Assembly (NCBI RefSeq): GCF_051594765.1
Contig: NZ_JBPPGJ010000006.1
Location: forward strand, 248,001 to 312,000
DNA: 64,000 nucleotides
Direction: 5' to 3'
From: Paenibacillus_AR sp051594765
GTDB lineage: Bacteria; Bacillota; Bacilli; Paenibacillales; NBRC-103111
Every line of letters begins with the position of its first letter. Position 1 is the stretch's first letter. Made by a program: the position numbers and the translations under genes. Positions 25,201 through 30,633 of this stretch are shown here, piece after piece. Under the pieces are notes generated by a model. That model was given only the letters and a program-made list of their open reading frames with translations. It did no database searches and was not told the origin of the DNA.

Positions 25201-26203
25201 TGAAGCTGGTGCGGTCGGCTACCGGCTGCCGGTCCAAGCGGTTCAGCTGGAGAGCCTGGCCCAATCGCTGGGAGCCGCCCTCGAGGACATGCAGCTTGCC
25301 ATTACCCTGGGCCCCGTAAGCGGCTTGCAGAAGAAGACCATGGAGGAGAAGGCGGCCCAATCGGGCATCAGGCTGGCCGGAAGTCCGGTGGACTTCAGCG
25401 TTCATGTGGAGGCTAACGGCAAAAGCCTGTCCATCCGGGATTTCGGCACCACCTTCGTAGCACGCACCGTATCGGTCCCTGCGGAGCTGGACCCGGATCG
25501 GGCGACGGCACTCCTCTATGATCCGCTGACGGAACGCTGGTCCTTCGTGCCGGCAGCGTTCACCGTCGGACACGGACAGACGACAGCCACCATCATCCGC
25601 AACGGAAACAGCATCTACACCATCGCGGAGCGGCCCAAAACCTTCTCCGATTTGTCCGGACACTGGGCGAAGCAGGAGGTGGAGCGGATGGCCTCCAAGA
25701 TGCTCGTGAACGGAGTAAGCGGAACGGACTTCGCCCCGGAGCGGGCCATCACGCGGGCTGAATTCACGGCGCTTCTGGTCCGGGGGCTTGGTCTTGCGGA
25801 ACAAGCGTCTGCCGCCCGGTTCTCAGATGTGTCCGAGGGAGACTGGTTCGCCGGTCCGGTAGGCGCCGCCGTCAAGGCAGGATTGGTCCAAGGACTCAAC
25901 GATGGGGCCTTCCATCCGGATGAGCTGTTGACCCGCCAAGAGATGGCCGTTATGGTGATCCGGGCCGTCCAAGCGACGGGTATTGGCCTGAAGCCCGCTG
26001 CGCAGGCAGACCAGAACCCGGCAAGGTTCCGGGATCAAGGTGCCATCGCAGGCTGGGCCCAGTCCGCCGTCGCGGAAGCCGTCGAAGCCGGTATCCTTCA
26101 CGGCGTGACGGAGACGACCTTCGAGCCGCAAGCTCAAGCGACCCGGGCCCAAGCTGCAGTCATGCTGCTGCGGATGCTGCAGAAGCTCGGTTGGATGAAT
26201 TAA
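19274..26203 (+). CDS. Giant SLH-anchored PL8 polysaccharide lyase
   Basis: A 2309-residue secreted enzyme. Order: signal peptide (1-33), CBM96/DNRLRE-like domain (about 35-225), Big-like domain, FN3-like domain (about 315-405), Big-like domain, PL8 lyase (about 499-1455), Big-like domain (to about 1552), second DNRLRE domain (1555-1720), X2-like domain (to about 1821), Gly/Pro-rich linker (to about 1889), a beta-rich region, and three SLH repeats (from 2122). Catalytic candidates Asn670, His720, Tyr729, Arg783 and Arg787 keep the exact spacing known for hyaluronate and chondroitin AC lyases, and NNENLKGWY is present. PL8 enzymes eliminate at uronic acids (hyaluronan, chondroitin, xanthan). 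A concanavalin-like domain (about 1097-1299) interrupts the lyase. AAGGAGG precedes the ATG. Substrate is not determined. Confidence 0.88.
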   Translation: MGKVAGRHLSVALIVLLVSNLFAGMGIPSARAAAPEQYTVLPVQDNYVRKTNPSSPTPDYSNQINGGETAKPGYLNVKETSTTSPREAYLQFDLANYPEHITSAVLYLYGRNDENNTATVTTRVYGVDIPNADNWTESTLTWNTKPGPGNTPIGSLTFPGKSTPGWQSLDVTSFIRSQLSGDKRATFALAGGSALLRVEARTTAIEDVPGHKAKPYLVINGTPALKTVSLTADRMSLGIGETAHLSVTGMLDTNTAANLAGAAFTYTSDSPSMVVDDPSTGVVRAVSGGTAVITASVTLEGVTRTSSVLLSADGTPPAEVTYPAAGLVNGEYTLTWTDPADADYSSVRIYNGAELIGTVSRGVQRIQVTGLTAGSTYTFTWKTVDAAGNVSPGAAYTAVYTEPNVLKEILLSADKEVLKPGESIAFTVQGTMKDGTPADLSHATVSYSSSGGGLVFGGAGIGVAQAVYAGPFQVRVSATMDGVTRDSAPVPVRVYPAAQDEYDALRIKYVQKLTGYNPDDPYDPDDPDIRLIISTQDADAKSYWDTMNKNTYSWPDLISTTKSGELATASSRLRTMSKQWATYGSAYYQNEAMLHDILEGWNQFYTARYNETKSMYDNWFDWLVNVPNNINDSMIFLYETISHSPYPDLVGKLNRAIDKNNPTVTRTGANRVYISKVLMLRGITGKDGAKIRMGSDGLNEVFPNVKAGDGFYDDGSFIQHDYFPYAGGYGKALLSDISETLWLVSGSTWDNTDPRKSNIFDWYFQAFEPNLYKGQIINAIDGREISRDYSFGGFAIVNALLLQVEMAGNPYTDRLKSAIKYHIEEASTNAYLSTATIWNMQKAKQILGDSSVEPYSPPQGNFSFYNQDNVVHRGADWLYSISMHSDRMANYETVNNENLKGWYEADGMTQLYLDPLDYLSLFWITADPSRLPGITVDRDVNRPASSTANRPYVDVSKFQGDGELMSTSWTGGVSLDRQYGTAGMDFKQHHYSDMDVSAKKSWFLFDDEIVALGAGINSSSGRPIETIVENRTLNSAGDNALTVDGALNAAPMGQETGLNGAGWAHLDGTGGYVFPGGADLRMLREERSGKSKDINERFIISGNDEFNSTTRSSYWGWIREDKTHYAFTGSRLSISTQPGTLKGPANSTANLFQTATPKEDFYVTTAVDFTPSAAGHEAGILIRRDDDNYVYLAKGMTSQGIGILAVSEAGGVEETREFPLAVTGDVFLKIDKSGDRYTVYASGSESDWGAPLGTFINPMAGADRLNTGLKMGLFAQGGTGPASEAAAGFDFFHLWHTRNYMTLWFDHGVQPQDAAYSYIQLPKKTSGEVAAYSAHPDVTIVANTKEVQAAKDTRLGITGMNFWQRGILGMVKANHASSLMMKESGNSLQLAVSDPTHKQGSISFEIKKKGTGVLRADSTVHVIRLFPTIQFVVDTSVELGKTHNVVFTYDAAAAEPEFAAPSLASASFDTEFAVVKAGESLSPVLTARMDDAGAADLTGAEIVYYSSNDLTAAVDSSGTVTGAGAGTARITAAVTLGGVTRAAVLQVLVPSAQPAVVTLSPVKDTFVRSGVYDKDVYGADTKLNVKNAGGDDYREAYFTFDLSGITGDIESVKLYATGKLDDSSGTFVDTVLKPVLGSWEEGSARYSTKPALGRAVTGPVRFTNVEAEKAFDVTAYAREQLQNGTALDLALVQEVLVGRKLYVYSKENAVKKPYLVVITHPSGSVSANASVTPATAVFDRYAEGPDHKDITVNAVFNGNGWLAIRNGTTALVEGTDFTVSGNRFTLKKEYLAAQPAGALRLTFDFSGGLDPVVVVTVADSTPDGGGGNDGGSGGNGGGNGGGGTGGEPEGPASGQPGNLPGGQPGTEPGGQPAGTSNGQPHGNPPGSSPTLVLVKVAGGVKVTGTAAVETQADGSKSSKMEVPDAALQQALDMISGKSHPTITIHAEASEGPLTAVLPAGPVLRAAKSAPDAFLYIEAGAVGYRLPVQAVQLESLAQSLGAALEDMQLAITLGPVSGLQKKTMEEKAAQSGIRLAGSPVDFSVHVEANGKSLSIRDFGTTFVARTVSVPAELDPDRATALLYDPLTERWSFVPAAFTVGHGQTTATIIRNGNSIYTIAERPKTFSDLSGHWAKQEVERMASKMLVNGVSGTDFAPERAITRAEFTALLVRGLGLAEQASAARFSDVSEGDWFAGPVGAAVKAGLVQGLNDGAFHPDELLTRQEMAVMVIRAVQATGIGLKPAAQADQNPARFRDQGAIAGWAQSAVAEAVEAGILHGVTETTFEPQAQATRAQAAVMLLRMLQKLGWMN

Positions 26204-26232
26204 ATCTTGCGATTACGGATACGGGCTTCGGA

Positions 26233-26266
26233 AGAGAGGGACGGCCATGTGCCGTCTCTTTTTTTT
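26233..26266 (+). terminator. Terminator after the PL8 gene
   Basis: AGAGAGGGACGGC and GCCGTCTCT form a stem with a small bulge and loop CATGT, followed by eight T. It ends the 13376-26203 operon. Confidence 0.85.
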
Positions 26267-26362
26267 GCTTGAAACAACAGGAAGGGGCTGGTAATATAGG
26301 TAATGTAAACATAACATAATTAATGATTTTATTAACAACACAATCTGGGAGGCGGTTGGAGA

Positions 26363-27871
26363 ATGCTGAAGGCGAAGATGGTGTTGGACCGGGATTTTAA
26401 GCTGGCTCCGGTAGACAAGCGGATCTACGGTTCCTTTATCGAGCATCTGGGACGGGCGGTGTACGGGGGAATCTACGAGCCAGGACATCCTGCGGCGGAC
26501 GGGAAAGGCTTCCGGCAGGACGTGCTCGGCTTGGTGAAGGAGCTGGATGTTCCCATCATCCGGTATCCCGGCGGCAACTTCGTGTCGGGCTATAACTGGG
26601 AGGATGGCGTGGGTCCCCTGAATGAACGTCCTAGCCGGCTGGAGCTGGCCTGGAGAACCATCGAGCCCAACCAGGTCGGCACCAACGAGTTCGTGGAGTG
26701 GGCGAAGCAGGCGGGCAGCGACGTGATGATGGCGGTCAATCTGGGCACAAGAGGCATAGATGCGGCGCGGGATCTGATCGAGTACTGCAACATCGAGGGC
26801 GGCAGCAAGTACAGCGATCTCCGCCGTTCCCACGGCTATGCGAAGCCTCATAACATCAAGACCTGGTGCCTCGGCAACGAGATGGACGGCCCCTGGCAGA
26901 TCGGCCATAAGACGGCGGAGGAGTACGGACGTCTGGCTGTGGAGACGGCCAAGGTCATGCGCTGGGTCGATCCCTCCATTGAGCTGGTGGCGTGCGGCAG
27001 CTCCCACTCCAACATGCCCACCTTCCCCCAATGGGAGGCGACGGTGCTGGAGCATACCTACGATGCCGTCGATTATATCTCGCTTCACCAGTACTACGGC
27101 AATCAGGAGAACGATACGGCCAATTTCATCGCCAAGGCGGTGGATATGGACCGGTTCATCCAGACCGTCGTTTCCACCTGCGACTACGTCAAGGCCAAGA
27201 AGCGCAGCAAAAAAACGATCCACCTGAGCTTCGACGAGTGGAACGTCTGGTACCATTCCCATACGGCGGACAGCAAACGGGAGCCTTGGAGCATCGCCCC
27301 GCCGCAGCTTGAGGATATCTACACCTTCGAGGATGCCCTGTTGGTGGGCTCCATGCTCATTACCTTCCTGAAGCATGCCGATCGGGTCAAGATGGCTTGT
27401 CTGGCCCAGTTGGTCAACGTCATCGCCCCGATCATGACGGAGACCGGGGGCCGCTCCTGGCGGCAGACCATCTTCTATCCGTACCTCCATGCCTCCCGGT
27501 ACGGACGGGGCACCGCACTGAGTCCGGTCCTCTCCTCGCCGCTGCACGACACCAAGGACTTCTCCGACGTGCCGTATCTGGACGCGACGGGAGTCTACAA
27601 TGAAGAAGCGGAGGAGCTGACGATCTTCGCGGTCAACCGGCATCTGTCGGAGCCGCTGCTTCTGGATTGCGACGTGCGCAGCTTCGAGGGCTTCCGGATC
27701 CTCGAGCATCTGGTGCTGGAGCACGACGACCTGAAGGCCGTCAACCGCGCGGGGGAGGAGCGGGTTGCCCCGCATGCAGGCGGCAAATCCACGCTTCAAG
27801 CGGGACTTCTGGAGGCGCAGCTGCCGAAGGCGTCCTGGAACGTGATCCGTCTCGGGAAACAAAAAGGATAG
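26363..27871 (+). CDS. abfA: GH51 alpha-N-arabinofuranosidase
   Basis: A 502-residue cytoplasmic exo-enzyme releasing alpha-L-arabinofuranose from arabino-oligosaccharides. The acid/base Glu173 is in GNEMDGPW and the nucleophile Glu292 is in SFDEWNVW, almost the same numbering as the characterised Geobacillus enzyme (175 and 294). The N-terminus KRIYGSFIEHLGRAVYGGIY and IRYPGGNFVSGYNWEDG are classic GH51 motifs. The length is normal. GGGAGGCGG precedes the ATG. It is a single-gene unit between two hairpins, with an AT-rich promoter region (26290-26345) that contrasts with the GC-rich surroundings. A second, distinct GH51 gene lies at the right edge of the window. Confidence 0.93.
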   Translation: MLKAKMVLDRDFKLAPVDKRIYGSFIEHLGRAVYGGIYEPGHPAADGKGFRQDVLGLVKELDVPIIRYPGGNFVSGYNWEDGVGPLNERPSRLELAWRTIEPNQVGTNEFVEWAKQAGSDVMMAVNLGTRGIDAARDLIEYCNIEGGSKYSDLRRSHGYAKPHNIKTWCLGNEMDGPWQIGHKTAEEYGRLAVETAKVMRWVDPSIELVACGSSHSNMPTFPQWEATVLEHTYDAVDYISLHQYYGNQENDTANFIAKAVDMDRFIQTVVSTCDYVKAKKRSKKTIHLSFDEWNVWYHSHTADSKREPWSIAPPQLEDIYTFEDALLVGSMLITFLKHADRVKMACLAQLVNVIAPIMTETGGRSWRQTIFYPYLHASRYGRGTALSPVLSSPLHDTKDFSDVPYLDATGVYNEEAEELTIFAVNRHLSEPLLLDCDVRSFEGFRILEHLVLEHDDLKAVNRAGEERVAPHAGGKSTLQAGLLEAQLPKASWNVIRLGKQKG

Positions 27872-27879
27872 TCTGTAAG

Positions 27880-27920
27880 GGCGGTTGGCGCGGGAATGTC
27901 CTGCACCGGCCGCCTGTTTT
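27880..27920 (+). terminator. Possible terminator after abfA
   Basis: GGCGG and CCGCC close an interrupted hairpin with an inner GCGGGA/TCCTGC arm, followed by TGTTTTAC. The T-run is short, so the call is tentative. Confidence 0.4.
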
Positions 27921-28006
27921 ACTTTCGCAGGAGTCCCCGGTATGATGAATTTGAATGCCCGATCGGATCGGGGTCGGGACCACAGTTGATGAGGGGAGAG
28001 GATGGC

Positions 28007-28762
28007 ATGGACAGCAAGGAGCGGTTTTCGAGCCGGGTGGAGACGTATGTGAAGTACCGGCCTGCATATCCGGAGGAGGCCTTGGATTTCTTATATCGGA
28101 CGGTCGGTCTCCGGCCGGGGGCCGAGGTGGCGGATGTGGGAGCGGGCACGGGGATTTTCTCCCGGCTGTTATTGGAACGGGGAAGCCGGGTGTGGGCCGT
28201 GGAGCCCAATAAGGACATGCGGGAGGCTGCGGTCGCGGCACTGGGAGGAGCTCCGGAATTCCATGCCATACCCGGGTCGGCGGAAGCGACGGGTCTTGGG
28301 GATCGCTCCGTGGATCATGTGGTCTGCGCCCAGTCCTTCCACTGGTTCGACCGTACCGCCGCACTCGCGGAGTTCCGTAGGATCCTGCGACCGGGCGGGA
28401 GGGTAGCGCTGATCTGGAACTCCCGGCAGACGGCAGGCACTTCGTTCCGGGAAGGCTATGAACGGCTGCTTCAGACGTACTGCACCGGTTATGAGCAGGT
28501 CGGTCACAAGAGCATTACCCAGGAGACGCTCCGGTCCTTCTTCCGGAACGGGGGACCGGGGCTATCGGACTATCCCTTCTGCCAGCTGCTGGACTTTGAG
28601 AGCCTGAAGGGAAGACTGCTGTCCTCCTCTTACTGTCCGCTTCCCGGACAGCCGAACTATGAGCCCCTGATGGAAGAGCTCCGGGAGCTGTTCGATGCGA
28701 ATCAGGAAGACGGCAGGATCAGCTTCGATTACCGGACCGAAATCTATTGGGGCGAGGTTTGA
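28007..28762 (+). CDS. Class I SAM-dependent methyltransferase
   Basis: A 251-residue Rossmann-fold methyltransferase of the type-11 family. The N-terminus MDSKERFSSRVETYVKYRPAYP is characteristic of the family. SAM-binding motif I is VADVGAGTGIFSRLLLERG (about residues 43-61), with acidic Glu in VWAVEPNKDM ending strand 2. The later segment ILRPGGRVALIWNSR is motif III/IV-like. ATG 28007 follows a GAGGGGAGAGG site; an ATG at 27989 precedes that site. The methyl acceptor is unknown, and the gene seems unrelated to the sugar genes around it. Confidence 0.82.
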   Translation: MDSKERFSSRVETYVKYRPAYPEEALDFLYRTVGLRPGAEVADVGAGTGIFSRLLLERGSRVWAVEPNKDMREAAVAALGGAPEFHAIPGSAEATGLGDRSVDHVVCAQSFHWFDRTAALAEFRRILRPGGRVALIWNSRQTAGTSFREGYERLLQTYCTGYEQVGHKSITQETLRSFFRNGGPGLSDYPFCQLLDFESLKGRLLSSSYCPLPGQPNYEPLMEELRELFDANQEDGRISFDYRTEIYWGEV

Positions 28763-28776
28763 CACGGGCAAAAGCC

Positions 28777-28805
28777 CAAAAAAAGAACACCTGGCCGAAG
28801 CCGGG
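28777..28805 (-). terminator. Terminator for the 33-residue membrane protein gene
   Basis: On the minus strand CCCGGC, loop TTCG and GCCAGG form a short stem with one mismatch, followed by TGTTC and a run of seven T. Confidence 0.55.
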
Positions 28806-28823
28806 AGCCCTAGGTCTGTCTAT

Positions 28824-28925
28824 TCAACGAATCCACAAGTAAGTCAAGACCAGCGCCCAAAAAGGAATGCACATCAGCGTGCCCAGCAGCCAACCCCGGA
28901 AAAGAAAGATACGTTTTGTTTCCAT
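28824..28925 (-). CDS. Small single-span membrane protein (33 aa)
   Basis: A 33-residue ORF on the minus strand begins with METKRIFLFRG, continues into a hydrophobic helix (WLLGTLMCIPFWALVLTYLW) and ends IR. The ATG is nine bases after AGGAGGG, and a terminator-like hairpin with a T-run follows. A ribosome binding site, a membrane helix with a basic N-terminal flank and a terminator together make a real gene plausible. Function is unknown; candidates are a stress-type small membrane protein or a toxin, with no antitoxin partner seen. Confidence 0.5.
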   Translation of the reverse strand: METKRIFLFRGWLLGTLMCIPFWALVLTYLWIR

Positions 28926-29020
28926 TTTGTCATCCCTCCTATCGCCATGATACAACATTTATCGAAAAGAATCGACAAATGATTTAGGGATTTTATATGA
29001 ACATTTCGGAGGTGCTGAGG

Positions 29021-29551
29021 ATGAGGACGATCCGGTTGGATACGGAACCCGGCGGGCTTCGGATTGCCCGGGCTTCAGAGGAGGAGCTGCCAGCCGTGCT
29101 GGAGCTGTGGCTGGAGGCGGCGGATTGGATATGGTCCAAGGGGATTCTTCAGTGGAGACCCGGATCTTTTACGATGGAGACGGTGAGGGAGCATCATGCG
29201 AGGACGGAATTGTATACGGCCTGGGGGGACGGCGGGAACGGAGAGCTGGCAGGCACCTTCTCCCTGCAGTGGTCCGATCCCTTCATCTGGCAGGAGCGCA
29301 ACGACGCGGAGCAGGCCGGCTACATACACCGGCTGGCGGTCGCCCGGGGCTGGAAGGGGCGGCGGATCGGAGAGCGGCTGCTCGCCTGCGCGGAGGACTT
29401 CATCCGCGAAGCGGGCCGAAGCAGGGCGCGGCTGGATTGTATGGCGGATAACGCCCGCTTGAACCGCTTCTACCGGGAAGCCGGATACGTCTATCAGGCC
29501 CGAATGGACCGGCAGCATTGGAGCGCCAGCCTGTTCGAGAAGATACTGTGA
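29021..29551 (+). CDS. GNAT family N-acetyltransferase
   Basis: A 176-residue acetyltransferase. The acetyl-CoA-binding motif A is seen as VARGWKGRRIGERLLA (about 108-122), preceded by AGYIHRLAV, and LNRFYREAGYVYQ forms the C-terminal motif B. The length is typical of single-domain GNATs. ATG 29021 is seven bases after GGAGG; the in-frame ATG at 28997 lies before that site. Only three bases separate its stop from the convergent AraC gene. The substrate is unknown. Confidence 0.8.
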   Translation: MRTIRLDTEPGGLRIARASEEELPAVLELWLEAADWIWSKGILQWRPGSFTMETVREHHARTELYTAWGDGGNGELAGTFSLQWSDPFIWQERNDAEQAGYIHRLAVARGWKGRRIGERLLACAEDFIREAGRSRARLDCMADNARLNRFYREAGYVYQARMDRQHWSASLFEKIL

Positions 29552-29554
29552 AGT

Positions 29555-30475
29555 CTACGGCATGGCGGCGCGGTCCGTCATGCCGTTTCCCTGTGTCTGC
29601 ATGCTCCGGAATTCGGCTGGAGTCGCCCGCATGATCCGCTGGAACACCTTGATGAAATAGCTGATGTGGTCGAAGCCCACCTCCATGGCGATGTCGGACA
29701 CTTTCCGGTCCGTATGCCGGAGAAGCTCCACGGCCATCTTGATCCGGTACGCGTTCAAGTACTCTACGGGCGTCTGCCGGGTCATTGCTTTGAAGAACCG
29801 GCAGAACTGGCTCTCGCTCATGGGGATGAGCCCGGCCAGCTCCCGGATCCGGATGGGGCGGCCGTAATGCTCCTGCATGTAGAGGAGCGTCTTCTTCAGT
29901 CGCTCCGTACGGGCTCCGCCCGGGGAGGCTTGGCTCCGGTTCGCGGCCCGGCCTTCTTCGGCAATTCGGGACAGCATGAGGAACAGATGCCCCTTGATGG
30001 CGGTCTGAAAGCCGGGCCGGCCCTCGTGGTAGGTCTGAAGGATGGCTTCGACCGAACGGAGCAGCGCCGTCTCCCAATCCGTGCCGGGACGGATGCGGCG
30101 GGGGAAAGTCAGGGTTCGTTCCCGGAGCGGAGCCACGGACATTTCCTGTACGGCATCATAATGCAGGCCGTCCAAGAGGCGCATTTCGAAGACGATGGCG
30201 TAATAAGTGCAGGGGGAGGCGTCTGGAGAGAATGCCGCATGGATATCTCCCCCGTCAATGAAGGCGGCCTCCCCGGTCCGGAGCGGGAAGGTTTCCGTAT
30301 CCGCCTGGAACAGCACCTGCCCCTCTGCCACGTAGAAGAATTCGGCCTCGTCATGCCAGTGGCAATCCAAGACCGATTCTCCCCGTCCGATGTCCATCCG
30401 GTAGACCATCAGGGGGAAGCGGTCGTCCCCATGGGCCCGGTTCTCCCGGAGCAGCAGCCGGGTATTCGCATCCAT
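29555..30475 (-). CDS. AraC family transcriptional regulator with cupin domain
   Basis: A 306-residue regulator. The N-terminal cupin (DCHWHDEAEFFYVAEGQVLF, about residues 38-57, with FIDGGDIHAAF) would bind a sugar. The C-terminal AraC double helix-turn-helix (about 190-290) contains ELAGLIPMSESQFCRFFKAM and EVGFDHISYFIKVFQR. GGAGGTGG lies just before the ATG. It is divergent from the GH31/GH95 operon, with a perfect palindrome in between, so it is the likely regulator of that operon, by inference from arrangement. Confidence 0.85.
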   Translation of the reverse strand: MDANTRLLLRENRAHGDDRFPLMVYRMDIGRGESVLDCHWHDEAEFFYVAEGQVLFQADTETFPLRTGEAAFIDGGDIHAAFSPDASPCTYYAIVFEMRLLDGLHYDAVQEMSVAPLRERTLTFPRRIRPGTDWETALLRSVEAILQTYHEGRPGFQTAIKGHLFLMLSRIAEEGRAANRSQASPGGARTERLKKTLLYMQEHYGRPIRIRELAGLIPMSESQFCRFFKAMTRQTPVEYLNAYRIKMAVELLRHTDRKVSDIAMEVGFDHISYFIKVFQRIMRATPAEFRSMQTQGNGMTDRAAMP

Positions 30476-30540
30476 CGCGCCACCTCCGTCAAAATTATGC
30501 TATATACTGCTGGAATCGTGATACTTCCGTCCATCAAGTC

Positions 30541-30554
30541 AGCATTATAATGCT
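30541..30554. promoter_or_regulatory. Perfect palindrome in the AraC/GH31 divergent region
   Basis: AGCATTATAATGCT is a perfect 14-base palindrome containing TATAAT on both strands. It could be an operator or overlapping divergent -10 elements. Confidence 0.5.
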
Positions 30555-30633
30555 ATTATAGTGCGGCTCGGTCCAATGGCACAACCTGCTTACGCATCGG
30601 CAGCCGAATTCCAAGCGGAAGGACGGAAGATCC

